Origin: Saccharothrix sp. S26
Lineage (GTDB): Bacteria > Actinomycetota > Actinomycetes > Mycobacteriales > Pseudonocardiaceae
NCBI RefSeq assembly: GCF_021390395.1
Contig: NZ_JAJUWT010000029.1
Location: forward strand, 62,001-126,000
DNA length: 64,000 bases
Direction: 5' to 3'
In this document: positions 1-8,308 of the stretch, piece by piece
Layout: each line of letters starts with the position of its first letter
How positions within the stretch are numbered: the first letter of the stretch is position 1
Made by a program: the position numbers and the translations under genes
Notes under the pieces: model-generated
What the model was told of the DNA's origin: nothing
Databases searched by the model: none
What the model saw: the letters and a program-made list of their open reading frames with translations, nothing else

Positions 1-87
1 CCACCCGGTGGCGGTGGTTGCGTCATCGCTGGTCGTCCCCCATATCGCGGATGCCCGAATCAGCACAAGAGCTTAGGGGAACTCCGC

Positions 88-93
88 TATTCT
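88..93 (+). promoter_or_regulatory. -10-like TATTCT before the DUF2207 gene
   Basis: TATTCT ends 8 nt before a GTG codon at 102. The same TANNNT plus 6-8 nt arrangement recurs before many genes here and fits leaderless transcription. It is the main reason for choosing the GTG start. The -35 is not obvious. Confidence 0.4.
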
Positions 94-101
94 CCGCGGC
101 C

Positions 102-1742
102 GTGTTGAAAAACTGGGGAGCGGCGGCCATCTGCGCGGTCGCGCTGTGCACGGGCGTCGGCACAGCGTCGGCGCAACCGGGCAGCACGGCCGGGCTGCCC
201 GGGACAATCGGCGCGGACGTGCGGCTCAAGCTGGAGCGCGACGGCAGGCTGAGCGTGACCGAGGTGGTCACCGTCCCCGAGGGCAAGTCCGCGAAGCGGG
301 TCGTCCCGTTGCGCGTCCCCGTCTCCTCCGACCGCGACCGGGTGTTCCAGGTCGGCGACGTGGCGGTGGAGGGCAACGGCACCGCTACAGCATCGGACGA
401 CGAGCTCACGATCGCACTCCAGGCGGGCACGTCCACCGTCAGGTACTCCGTGGTCGGCACCGTCGCCCAGATCGGCGACACCTTGGAGCTGCGGTGGCAG
501 CCCGCGAGCGGGTGGGACGCCGAGCTCGACTCGGTGAAGGTCTCCGTGATCACGCCGGACGTGCCGCGGTCGGTGAACTGCCTGGCCGGCGAGCCGGGCA
601 CGTCGAAGCCGTGCACCAGCGCGGACCTGGGCGACGGGCGCGGCGTGCGGGTGACGGAGATCGGCCTGGCGGCGGGCGAGCGGGTCGACGTGGCCGTGGG
701 GTTGCAGGAGGGCACGGCGCCCGCCAACGCGCGGGTGGAGGAGACGTCGGGGTTGGCGGCGGCGTTCGCGTTGACCCCGTTGACCGGCGCGGGGCTCGGT
801 GGGCTCGTCGTGCTGCTGCTGTGCGGCGGGTTGTTGTTGTGGTACCTGCGGGGCCGTGACGCGCGGGCGTTGGCCGGTGAGGTCGGGCCGGTGAACGTGC
901 TGGTGGCCGACGGGTCCGGGCGGGTGGCGTTCGCCTCGCCGGACGGCGTGCTGCCCGGCCAGGTCGGGACCGTGGTGGACGAGCACGTGGACGTGGTGGA
1001 CGTGACCGCCACGATCGTGGACCTCGCGGTGCGCAACTACGTGTGGATCGAGGAGGTCGACGGGCACGACTGGCGGTTCGTGCGGCGCAACCCGGCCGAC
1101 CCGTCGTTGTCGGGGTATGAGCGCGCGGTGTACGAGGCGTTGTTGCCAGACGAGGTGGACGCGGTGTCGTTGTCGGAGCTGCGGGGCAGGCGGATCGACC
1201 TTTCCCGGGTGCGCGACGAGCTGTACGCCGACGTGGTGGCGAAGAACTGGTTCGCGCGGCGGCCGGACGCGGAGCGCAGCCTGTGGTGGTGGGTCGGGGT
1301 GGGGGTCGCGGTGCTGGGCGCCGCGCTGACGGTGGTGTTGGCGCTGGTCGGCGGTGCGGCGTTGTTCGGGCTGGTGGTCCTGGTCGCCGGGGTGGCGTTG
1401 GCGGTGGGCGCGCGGACGATGCCCGCCCGGACCAGGCGCGGGAGCGTGCTGTTGGAGCACGTGCGCGGGTTGCGCGGGTACCTGCACACGGTCACGCCGC
1501 AGGACATCCCGGAGTCCGATCGGGAGATGGTGTTCTCGCGGTCGTTGCCGTACGCGGTGGTGCTGGGGGAGACGGAGCGGTGGCTGGCCGCGTTCGCGGG
1601 GGCGCGGCCGGGGCTGTACTGGTTCGGCGAGGCGGAGCGGGGCGGTGACCTGCGGCGGTTCGCGCAGCGGTTCCCGGCGTTCCTGGGCGCGGTGGACGGG
1701 GTGCTGGCGCAGGCGGGGCACCTGCGGTCGCTGCGCGGCTGA
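102..1742 (+). CDS. DUF2207-family predicted membrane protein
   Basis: A 546-residue exported membrane protein of unknown function. It starts with a signal peptide (MLKNWGAAAICAVALCTG, then ASA before QPG). An extracytoplasmic beta-rich region of about 200 residues follows, resembling the DUF2207 domain, then a membrane segment near residue 235 (GGLVVLLLCGGLLLWYL), a cytoplasmic region, and a pair of membrane segments around residues 395-450. This order (signal, DUF2207, TM, cytoplasmic part, TM pair, tail) is usual for the family. In-frame starts at 18 (TTG) and 51 (ATG) exist, but GTG 102 places the signal peptide at the N terminus and follows a TATTCT box by 8 nt. The gene stands alone, 332 bp before the M16 pair. 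The family is recognised; the function is not known. Confidence 0.75.
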   Translation: MLKNWGAAAICAVALCTGVGTASAQPGSTAGLPGTIGADVRLKLERDGRLSVTEVVTVPEGKSAKRVVPLRVPVSSDRDRVFQVGDVAVEGNGTATASDDELTIALQAGTSTVRYSVVGTVAQIGDTLELRWQPASGWDAELDSVKVSVITPDVPRSVNCLAGEPGTSKPCTSADLGDGRGVRVTEIGLAAGERVDVAVGLQEGTAPANARVEETSGLAAAFALTPLTGAGLGGLVVLLLCGGLLLWYLRGRDARALAGEVGPVNVLVADGSGRVAFASPDGVLPGQVGTVVDEHVDVVDVTATIVDLAVRNYVWIEEVDGHDWRFVRRNPADPSLSGYERAVYEALLPDEVDAVSLSELRGRRIDLSRVRDELYADVVAKNWFARRPDAERSLWWWVGVGVAVLGAALTVVLALVGGAALFGLVVLVAGVALAVGARTMPARTRRGSVLLEHVRGLRGYLHTVTPQDIPESDREMVFSRSLPYAVVLGETERWLAAFAGARPGLYWFGEAERGGDLRRFAQRFPAFLGAVDGVLAQAGHLRSLRG

Positions 1743-2062
1743 ACGTTCACTCGAAAGTGATCTTGCGCCACGTCGAACAGCAGTTCGACAATGGAGCCAT
1801 CCCCCAACACGAACCCGCGGGCGGCGGGTGACGGTGGTGGGGGTTCAGGCCCCAGCCAACCCGGTGTCCACGCGCGCCGGCTCCACCGGGTGGGCGGCCT
1901 GCTGAGACAGGCGGTGGTCCGGACCGGTGCAGGCGTGCGCCCGGTCCCGGATCGACCGTCGAGCGGCTGGTCGGCCGGTCCGAACCCGGTCGTTTCGCGC
2001 TGGGCGTAGCGGGGCGCTCCGACGGGCGGGCGACCGTCGAGCCCGGCAGTGGTGTGAACCCG
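1743..2062. other. Intergenic region with one small inverted repeat
   Basis: About 330 bp separate the DUF2207 gene from the M16 peptidase operon. Short open frames here (for example 1791-2009) have shadow-like composition and no ribosome-binding site. The only structures I see are a 7-bp inverted repeat at 1772-1789 and the -10-like box at 2063. Confidence 0.5.
1772..1789. terminator. Small inverted repeat GTCGAAC-agca-GTTCGAC
   Basis: A perfect 7-bp inverted repeat with a 4-nt loop lies 30 bp past the DUF2207 stop codon. It could be a weak terminator or an operator. There is no U-run, so the call is tentative. Confidence 0.25.
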
Positions 2063-2068
2063 TAGGCT
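2063..2068 (+). promoter_or_regulatory. -10 box TAGGCT of the M16/NudC operon
   Basis: TAGGCT ends 6 nt before the ATG at 2075, which implies a leaderless or nearly leaderless mRNA. No Shine-Dalgarno sequence is visible before this ATG. Confidence 0.5.
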
Positions 2069-2074
2069 GCGTTC

Positions 2075-3361
2075 ATGGCGCTACCCGAACTGCACAGGTT
2101 CACGCTTCCCAACGGTCTGCGGGTGGTGCTCGCACCCGACCGCAGCGCCCCGGTCGTCGGGGTGAGCGTGCACTACGACGTGGGCTTCCGCTCCGAGCCC
2201 GAGGGGCGGACGGGGTTCGCTCACCTCTTCGAGCACCTCATGTTCCAGGGCAGCGAGAGCCTGGAGAAGCTGGCCCACTTCCGGCACGTGCAGTCCTCGG
2301 GCGGCACGTTCAACGGGTCGACGCACCCGGACTACACCGACTACTACGAGGTGCTGCCGTCGGCGGCACTGGAGCGGGCACTGTTCCTCGAGGCGGACCG
2401 GATGCGGGCGCCCAAGCTCACCGAGGAGAACCTGCGCAACCAGATCGACGTCGTGAAGGAGGAGATCAGGCTCAACGTGCTCAACCGACCGTACGGGGGG
2501 TTCCCGTGGATCCTCCTGCCGCCGGTCTTGTTCCAGACGTTCCCCAACGCGCACAACGGCTACGGCGACTTCACCGACCTGGAGAACGCCACCGTGGACG
2601 ACTGCGCCGCGTTCTTCGACACCTACTACGCGCCGGGCAACGCCGTGCTGACGGTGGCGGGCGACTTCGACCCGGAGGGGGCGAAGGCCCTCGTCGAGAA
2701 GCACTTCGGTGACGTGCCCGCCCGTCCGGTGCCGTCCCGGCCGTCGTTCGCCGAGGCGCCGCCGAAGGGCGAGCTGCGGGCCGAGCACACCGACCAGCAC
2801 GCGCCCATGCCCGCCATCGCCGTGGGCTACCGGATCCCGGACCCGGTGACCGAGGTCGAGGGCTACCTCGCCTACCTGGTCCTGGCCGGTGTGCTCACCG
2901 ACGGCGACGGGTCGCGGTTGCAGCAGCGGCTGGTGCACCGTGACGCGATCGTGGTCGACGTCGGCGCGGGGTGCGGTCTGTTCGGGCCGTTGGAGGCGCG
3001 CGACCCGGACACGTTCAGCATCACCGCGATCCACCCGCCGGAGGTGAGCTCCGAGCAGGTGCTCGCGGCGGTGGACGAGGAGCTGCTGCGGTTGGCCGAG
3101 GAAGGGCCGTCGGAGCAGGAGCTGGCGAAGGTCACCGCCCGCTGGGTGTCGACCATGCACCGCGAGCACGACCGGCTCACCAGCCGGACGCTGGGCCTCG
3201 GGTCGGCCGAGCTGCTGTTCGGGCGGGCCGAGCTGCTGTACGAGCTGCCGGAGAAGCTGTCCGGCATCACCACCGACGAGGTCGCCGCGGCGGCCAAGGC
3301 GTTGCGGCCGGACTCGCGCGCCGTCCTGACCCTCAAGCCCGCCAGTGGAGGTAACGAGTGA
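2075..3361 (+). CDS. M16-family zinc metallopeptidase, catalytic subunit
   Basis: A 428-residue pitrilysin-type (M16) peptidase. The inverted zinc-binding motif HLFEH is at residues 50-54 within FAHLFEHLMFQGS. The downstream glutamate ligand is expected in KEEIRLNV near residue 129. M16B enzymes act as pairs of an active and an inactive subunit, and the next gene overlaps this one by 4 bp (GTGA) and encodes the second type. There is no signal peptide, so the enzyme is probably cytoplasmic. Its substrate is unknown. The ATG start is supported by the TAGGCT box 6 nt upstream. Length and motif are normal for the family. Confidence 0.9.
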   Translation: MALPELHRFTLPNGLRVVLAPDRSAPVVGVSVHYDVGFRSEPEGRTGFAHLFEHLMFQGSESLEKLAHFRHVQSSGGTFNGSTHPDYTDYYEVLPSAALERALFLEADRMRAPKLTEENLRNQIDVVKEEIRLNVLNRPYGGFPWILLPPVLFQTFPNAHNGYGDFTDLENATVDDCAAFFDTYYAPGNAVLTVAGDFDPEGAKALVEKHFGDVPARPVPSRPSFAEAPPKGELRAEHTDQHAPMPAIAVGYRIPDPVTEVEGYLAYLVLAGVLTDGDGSRLQQRLVHRDAIVVDVGAGCGLFGPLEARDPDTFSITAIHPPEVSSEQVLAAVDEELLRLAEEGPSEQELAKVTARWVSTMHREHDRLTSRTLGLGSAELLFGRAELLYELPEKLSGITTDEVAAAAKALRPDSRAVLTLKPASGGNE

Positions 3362-4746
3362 GCGCCCCGACCAAGCACCGCAGCGCCGAGGAGATCGGCC
3401 GTACGGAGCTAGGGCCTCGCCCGTTCCCCGAGCTGGGCGAGCAGCGGGCGGCGGCGGACCTGGACACGATCGACACCACGCTGGCCAACGGCCTGCGGGT
3501 GCTGGCCGTGCGCCGGTCATCCGTGCCGCTGGTGGAGGTGCGGCTGCGGATCCCGTTCGGCGACCCGGCGACGAGCAGCGTCGGCTCCACCCACGCGGCT
3601 CGCGCGGAGGTGCTGGCGAACACGATTCTCACCGGCACGGCGACGCGCAGCCGGGTGGACGTGGACACCGAGCTGGCGCTGGTCGGCGGCGAGCTGGACG
3701 CGGTGGTCGACCCGGAGCGGCTGGCGTTGTCCGGAAACGCGCTGGTGTCCGGTTTCGAGACCGTGCTGGACGTGCTGCGGGACGTGCTGACCGGTGCGAC
3801 CTACCCGGCCGACGAGGTCGAGCGGGAACGCGCGCGGCTGGTGGAGCGGATCCGGCTGGCGCGGTCGCAGCCGAACGTGATCGCGCGGGAGGCGTTGCAG
3901 CGCCACCTGTACGGCGACCACCCGTTCGCCAAGGAGATGCCCGAGGCGGAGGAGGTCGCGGCGGTCACGCGTGACGACGTGCTGGCGCTGCACGCGTCGG
4001 CCGTGCTGCCGCGCGGTTCGGTGATCGTCGTGGTGGGCGACGTGGAGCCGGACGCGGCGGTGCGGGCGGTCGAGGGCGCGCTGGGCGGGTGGACCGGCGA
4101 GGGCACCGCGGTGTCGTTGTCGCCGCTGCCGCCCGTGCGGGGTGGTGACGTGCTGTTCGTGCACCGTCCCGGCGCGGTGCAGTCCCAGATCCGGCTCGCC
4201 GGGCGGGGGCTGGAGCGCACCGACGACCGGTACCCGGCGTTGCAGTTGGCGAACCTGGTGTTCGGCGGGTTCTTCTCGTCGCGGCTGGTGGAGAACATCC
4301 GCGAGGACAAGGGCTACACCTACAGCGCGCGGTCGCACCCGGAGTTCACGCCGGGCGGCGCCACGCTGCTGGTGGACGCCGACACCGCGAGCGAGGTGAC
4401 CGCGGCGGCGCTGCTGGAGACCCGGTACGAGCTGGGCAGGCTGGGTCTCGTGCCGCCGACGGAGTCCGAGGTGGACACCGCGCGCCGGTACGCGATCGGG
4501 TCGCTGCTGACCGCGACCTCGTCGCAGGGCGGGCTGGCGTCGTTCCTGGTGAACCTCGCCGGGCTCGGCCTGGACGTGGAGTGGTTCACCGGGCACCCCG
4601 GCCGGTTGGCCGAGGTCACCGTGGAGCAGGTCACGGAGGTGGCGTTGGAGTTCTTCGCACCGACGGCGTTCACCGGCGTGCTGGTGGGCGACGCGGAGCT
4701 GTTGACCCCGCAGCTGCGGGCGTTGGGCGGCGTGACCCTGCCGTGA
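3358..4746 (+). CDS. M16-family peptidase-like protein, non-catalytic partner
   Basis: A 462-residue M16-fold protein without HXXEH: the equivalent region reads GSTHAARAEVLANTIL. It retains the C-terminal arginine/tyrosine-type motif (VDTARRYAIGSLLTATS) that contributes to the active site in M16B pairs. It presumably forms a heterodimer with the preceding catalytic subunit. Its start overlaps the upstream stop, so translational coupling is likely. Its own stop overlaps the GTG start of the NudC gene. The pairing is typical of the family and not unusual. Confidence 0.88.
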   Translation: MSAPTKHRSAEEIGRTELGPRPFPELGEQRAAADLDTIDTTLANGLRVLAVRRSSVPLVEVRLRIPFGDPATSSVGSTHAARAEVLANTILTGTATRSRVDVDTELALVGGELDAVVDPERLALSGNALVSGFETVLDVLRDVLTGATYPADEVERERARLVERIRLARSQPNVIAREALQRHLYGDHPFAKEMPEAEEVAAVTRDDVLALHASAVLPRGSVIVVVGDVEPDAAVRAVEGALGGWTGEGTAVSLSPLPPVRGGDVLFVHRPGAVQSQIRLAGRGLERTDDRYPALQLANLVFGGFFSSRLVENIREDKGYTYSARSHPEFTPGGATLLVDADTASEVTAAALLETRYELGRLGLVPPTESEVDTARRYAIGSLLTATSSQGGLASFLVNLAGLGLDVEWFTGHPGRLAEVTVEQVTEVALEFFAPTAFTGVLVGDAELLTPQLRALGGVTLP

Positions 4747-5693
4747 GCTTCGAGTTGGTGGAGCTGCCCGCCCTGTCGAGGTTCACGGTGGACCGGCGGG
4801 AGCCGTTGCGGGGTGACGCGGAGCGCCTCGCGCAGTTGTGGCCGAAGGCGCGCGTGCTCACCGTGGACGCGCACGGTCGCACGCTGGTGGCGGATCAGGC
4901 TTCGCGCGTGGTCGACCGGCCCGCCACCGAGTTCGGTGACGGGCCGCCGGACACGGCGGTGCTGCTCGGCGAGCAGGACGGCGTGGCGTACTGGGCGGTT
5001 CCGCTGACCGAGGACGAGACGGACGTCGGTGCTCCGGCCGGCCGGGCGTGGTTCCGGCCGGAGCTGACCGACGAGCCGCAGTGGCTCGACCTGCGGGCGT
5101 GCGGCGCGTTGTTGGACGACACGGGCGCGGGCCTGTTCACGTCGGCGGTGGCGTTGTTCCACTGGCACCGGTCGGCGAAGTTCTGCGCGGTGTGCGGCGG
5201 GGGCACCGAGTCGATCAAGGCGGGCTGGGCGCGGGTGTGCGAGCGGTGCGGGCGCGAGGAATACCCGCGCACGGACGCCGCCGTGATCTGCCTGGTGCAC
5301 GACGGCGCGGACCAGGTGCTGCTCGCGCGCGGCGAGGGGTGGCCCGAGGGCCGCTACTCGGTGCTGGCCGGGTTCGTCGAGGCGGGCGAGTCGCTGGAGG
5401 CGTGCGTGGCGCGGGAGATCGAGGAGGAGGTCGGCGTCGAGGTCGCCGACATCCGCTACCTCGGCAGCCAGCCGTGGCCGTTCCCGCGGTCGTTGATGGT
5501 GGGGTTCGAGGCGGTGGCCGACCCGGCCGAGCCGTTGCGGCTCGCGGACGGCGAGATCGCGCAGGCCAGGTGGGTCAGCCGGGCGGAGGTGCGGCAGGCG
5601 CTGGCCGAGCCGGGCAGCGTGCCGGACCTGCTGCTAGCGCCGGGCGCCTCCATCGCCTACCGGATGATCCAGTCGTGGGCGGCGGCGGGCTGA
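4743..5693 (+). CDS. nudC: NAD(+)/NADH pyrophosphatase NudC
   Basis: A 316-residue Nudix hydrolase that cleaves NADH to NMNH and AMP; family members also remove NAD caps from RNA. Visible features are an N-terminal NUDIX-like region, a zinc ribbon with Cys148, Cys151, Cys166 and Cys169 (CAVCGG and CERCGREE), the Nudix box at about 210-232 (GFVEAGESLEACVAREIEEE), and the NudC-specific SQPWPFPRS after it near residue 241. GTG 4743 overlaps the M16 stop (GTGA). The gene is third in the M16 operon, an arrangement I consider coincidental in function. It ends in a hairpin shared with the convergent NmrA-like gene. Confidence 0.95.
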   Translation: MSFELVELPALSRFTVDRREPLRGDAERLAQLWPKARVLTVDAHGRTLVADQASRVVDRPATEFGDGPPDTAVLLGEQDGVAYWAVPLTEDETDVGAPAGRAWFRPELTDEPQWLDLRACGALLDDTGAGLFTSAVALFHWHRSAKFCAVCGGGTESIKAGWARVCERCGREEYPRTDAAVICLVHDGADQVLLARGEGWPEGRYSVLAGFVEAGESLEACVAREIEEEVGVEVADIRYLGSQPWPFPRSLMVGFEAVADPAEPLRLADGEIAQARWVSRAEVRQALAEPGSVPDLLLAPGASIAYRMIQSWAAAG

Positions 5694-5715
5694 CCCGGCG
5701 CGGCGGCGCGGGTCA
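5691..5715. terminator. Bidirectional terminator hairpin formed by two stop codons
   Basis: TGACCCG and CGGGTCA are the stem arms, with GC-rich extra pairing between them. The left arm begins at the NudC stop codon and the right arm ends at the stop of the convergent NmrA-like gene, so the whole intergenic gap is one hairpin. No U-run is present, as is common in actinobacteria. Confidence 0.55.
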
Positions 5716-6576
5716 GGCGACCCGCAGCAGGTCGGGCCACGGCAGCGTGCGCACGAAGTCCGCGTACCGGGTCCAGGTGACCTCGGGCAGGTCGGCGTGC
5801 AGCCGGCGCAGGTCGATGTCGGTGCCCACCTCGGTGAAGTAGCCGAACATGGCGGCCAGGTCCGCCGAGTAGCGCGCGACCACATCCAGCGGCGGGCGGT
5901 GGTGGCGGATCGGGCGGCCGGTGGCCGCGGTCAACGCCTCGGCCATGCCCGCCGGGGTGAGGGACTCGCCGGCCAGGTCCAGCCGCCTGCCCGCGAACCG
6001 GTCGGGTTGCTCCAGGGCGAGCACGGCGACGGTCGCGATGTCCCGCACGGCCACGAGGTGCAGCGGGCGGTCCGACGGCAGGGGCAGGTGGAACGTGCCT
6101 TCGCGCAGGCCCCGCAACGTCCACTCGCCGAACTTGTCGTCGATGAACGCGGCCGGTCCGAGGATCGTCCACCGGCCACCGGCGGCGACCAGGTGCTCCT
6201 CGATGCGCTGCTTGCTGTCGAAGTGCGGGATGCCGGTGCCGCGGTCGGCGTTGGACGCCGACGTGAACACGAAGTGCTCCACGTCCCGCGCGGCGTCGAC
6301 CAACGCGATGCCGTGGCGGGTCTCGGTGTCGGTGTCGGTGCCGAACGGCGTCGTGACGGCGAAGACCGCGCGGACGTCGTGCAGGGCCGTGCGCAGGGAC
6401 GCGGGGTCGTCGAAGTCGCCGTGCGCGATCTCCGCGCCGAGCCGGTGGAGTTCTTGTGCCGCAACGCCGTGCGGCGTGCGGGTGAGGGCGCGGACGCGGT
6501 GGCCGCGAGCCAGGAGCGCGCGGGTCACGGCGCCGCCTTGGGCGCCGGTGGCGCCGGTGACCAGGATGGGTTTCAT
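5713..6576 (-). CDS. NmrA-like NAD(P)-binding reductase family protein
   Basis: A 287-residue atypical short-chain dehydrogenase of the NmrA/HSCARG type. The N-terminal Rossmann motif is ILVTGATGAQGGAV. Family members either sense the NADP(H) ratio or act as isoflavone/quinone reductase-like enzymes; the substrate cannot be read here. The start MKPILVTG at 6576 is preferred over an upstream in-frame ATG at 6612, which would lie in the regulatory gap. The gene is divergent from a MarR regulator 58 bp away, which probably controls it in response to an electrophile or phenolic ligand. Confidence 0.8.
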   Translation of the reverse strand: MKPILVTGATGAQGGAVTRALLARGHRVRALTRTPHGVAAQELHRLGAEIAHGDFDDPASLRTALHDVRAVFAVTTPFGTDTDTETRHGIALVDAARDVEHFVFTSASNADRGTGIPHFDSKQRIEEHLVAAGGRWTILGPAAFIDDKFGEWTLRGLREGTFHLPLPSDRPLHLVAVRDIATVAVLALEQPDRFAGRRLDLAGESLTPAGMAEALTAATGRPIRHHRPPLDVVARYSADLAAMFGYFTEVGTDIDLRRLHADLPEVTWTRYADFVRTLPWPDLLRVA

Positions 6577-6634
6577 GAGCAAAGGTTGACAGTGAAAATG
6601 TTCTGCGGTCAAGCGAGTTTGCTAGGCTGCCGCA
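6577..6634. promoter_or_regulatory. Divergent nmrA-like/marR promoter region
   Basis: The 58-bp gap holds an inverted repeat TTGAC (6586-6590) and GTCAA (6608-6612), a plausible MarR operator. A plus-strand TAGGCT (6623-6628) sits 6 nt before the marR ATG. GGTCAA read on the minus strand gives TTGACC, a possible -35 for the reductase gene. Confidence 0.45.
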
Positions 6635-7108
6635 ATGAGCCGACACGAGCCCGGTGACGCGCTGCTGGCCTGGCTGTACGCCCAGCAGGGCGTGGACGCC
6701 GTCCGGGTCGCCGTGGAACGCCGGATCGAGGCCGCCGCCGGGTGCTCGCTCCTGGAGCACGAGGCGCTGTACCGCATCCACATGAACGGGCGGCTGCTGA
6801 TGTCCGAGCTGTCCGAGCTGCTCGCGGTCAGCCCCAGCGGCGTCACGCGACTGGTCGAACGCCTGGTCCGCCGCGGCTGGGTCGCGCGCGAACAGCCACC
6901 GGACAACCGCCGGGTCGTCCACGCCGTGTTGACCGACGCCGGGCGGCAGGTACTGGCGGCCACGAGCGCCCCCGCGTACCGCGACGCGGTCGCCGAGGAG
7001 TTCGCCGCTGCGCTGAGTGATCGCGACGTCGCGGAGCTCAAGCGGATCGGGCGAAAACTGCTGGAAGCACACGGCAAATGGGACGCCAAGAGGTTCGCGA
7101 CCGACTAA
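6635..7108 (+). CDS. MarR-family transcriptional regulator
   Basis: A 157-residue winged-helix regulator. Helix-turn-helix and wing are visible in ELSELLAVSPSGVTRLVERL followed by RRGWVAREQPPDNRRVVHAVLTDAGR, the classic MarR DNRRV.LT..G pattern. It is divergent from the NmrA-like reductase and probably represses it and itself by binding the inverted repeat in between. The ATG follows TAGGCT by 6 nt (leaderless type). Its stop codon overlaps the -10 box of the ROK gene. Confidence 0.88.
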   Translation: MSRHEPGDALLAWLYAQQGVDAVRVAVERRIEAAAGCSLLEHEALYRIHMNGRLLMSELSELLAVSPSGVTRLVERLVRRGWVAREQPPDNRRVVHAVLTDAGRQVLAATSAPAYRDAVAEEFAAALSDRDVAELKRIGRKLLEAHGKWDAKRFATD

Positions 7109-7111
7109 CGT
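7106..7111 (+). promoter_or_regulatory. -10 box TAACGT of the ROK gene
   Basis: TAACGT overlaps the marR stop codon and ends 6 nt before the GTG start at 7118, the same leaderless spacing seen elsewhere in the window. Confidence 0.4.
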
Positions 7112-7117
7112 CGGGGC

Positions 7118-8308
7118 GTGCACCGCAGACTGACCGTGCGCGACCTGCGTGCCGGCAACCGCGCGCGGGTGCTGCGCGCGCTGTACTTCGACCAACCGCG
7201 CAGCCGCCAGGAACTCGCGGGTGCCACCGGGCTCAGCCAGGCGTCGGTCAGCAACGTGGTCGCCGAGCTCATCGCGGACGGGGTCGTGGTCGAAGCCGGG
7301 CAGGTCGACTCGGACGGCGGCCGGCCCCGCGTGCTGCTGCGCGTCAACCCGGACCACGCGGCGGTGGTGGGCGTCGACGTCGGTGAGACGCACGTCCTGG
7401 TCGAGGTGTTCGACCTGACGTTGCGGCGGCTGGCCGAGGCGACGTTCCCGATGGAGCCGGACGTGCACTCCGTCGACGAGGTGGCCCGGCGTGTCCTCGA
7501 AGGACTCGACCGGTGCCTCGCCGAGAGCGGGGTGGGTGACGTGCTCGGCGTCGGCATCGGCCTGCCCGGCCAGGTCGAGCACGGCCGGGTGTACGCGCAG
7601 ACCGTCGGCTGGCACGGCGTGGCCCTGGAACGGCTGCTGCGCACCGGCACCGACCTGCCGCTGTTCCTCGACAACGGCGCGAACACGTTGGGGCAGGCCG
7701 AGGTCTGGTTCGGCGCGGGCCGCGGCACGGGTGACGCGGTGGTCGCGTTGATCGGGTCGGGCGTCGGCGCGAGCGTGATCACGGGCGGCGTGCTGTACCG
7801 CGGGTCGTCGGGCGGCGCGGGGGAGTGGGGCCACACGACCGTGGCGCTGGACGGGCGGCCGTGCCGCTGCGGCGCGCACGGGTGCCTGGAGGCGTACATC
7901 GGCGCGTCGGCCGTGGTCGGCCGGTACCGCGCGGTGAAGGCAGACGTGCCCGCCGAGCAGGAGCAGGCGTTGGCGGCGCTGGTCGCGGACGGTTCGCGGG
8001 CCGCGCGGGACGTCCTGGCCGAGACCGCCCGCTACGCCGGGCTGGGCATCGCGAACCTGATCAACCTGTTCAACCCGTCGCAGGTGATCGTCGGCGGCTG
8101 GGCCGGGCTGCTGCTGGGCGCGCGCATCCTCGACGACGTGCGCACCCAGGCCTCCCGCCACGCCCTGCACCGACCGTTCGAGCAGGCCGCGATCACCCTG
8201 TGCGAGCTGGGCCCGGAGTCGGTCGCCCTGGGTGCGGCGACGCTGCCGGTGGCCGAGTTCCTGGCCGCGGGCGGCGTGCGCCACCGCACCCCCAGCCGGG
8301 TGCTCTAG
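7118..8308 (+). CDS. ROK-family transcriptional regulator
   Basis: A 396-residue ROK (repressor, ORF, kinase) protein. Residues 1-65 form a winged helix (SRQELAGATGLSQASVSNVV). The actin-like ROK domain follows with VGVDVGETHVLVEV, GIGLPGQVEHG and the zinc signature C249-R-C251-G-A-H-G-C256-L-E. It probably represses sugar-catabolic genes and responds to a sugar, but no sugar operon is adjacent. Its last codons are unusual: a near copy of the 3' end (HRTPS-L-stop) recurs at about 9.55 kb, past the TIR gene. The stop codon TAG lies in a CTAG shared with the convergent jetD-TIR gene. I infer that the current 3' end was rebuilt when that gene inserted. Confidence 0.88.
   Translation: MHRRLTVRDLRAGNRARVLRALYFDQPRSRQELAGATGLSQASVSNVVAELIADGVVVEAGQVDSDGGRPRVLLRVNPDHAAVVGVDVGETHVLVEVFDLTLRRLAEATFPMEPDVHSVDEVARRVLEGLDRCLAESGVGDVLGVGIGLPGQVEHGRVYAQTVGWHGVALERLLRTGTDLPLFLDNGANTLGQAEVWFGAGRGTGDAVVALIGSGVGASVITGGVLYRGSSGGAGEWGHTTVALDGRPCRCGAHGCLEAYIGASAVVGRYRAVKADVPAEQEQALAALVADGSRAARDVLAETARYAGLGIANLINLFNPSQVIVGGWAGLLLGARILDDVRTQASRHALHRPFEQAAITLCELGPESVALGAATLPVAEFLAAGGVRHRTPSRVL
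8275..8297 (+). repeat. 23-bp direct repeat, left copy (inside ROK 3' end)
   Basis: This 23-bp stretch, starting CGTGCGCCACC and ending CCCCCAGCC, is repeated exactly at 9543-9565. It encodes VRHRTPS near the ROK C terminus. The two copies bracket the jetD-TIR gene, like a target-site or attachment-site duplication. Confidence 0.85.

Noticed and set aside
1791..2009. A 72-codon frame before the M16 operon
   Set aside because: No ribosome-binding site or -10 box, low-complexity composition, and it stops before the true operon promoter.
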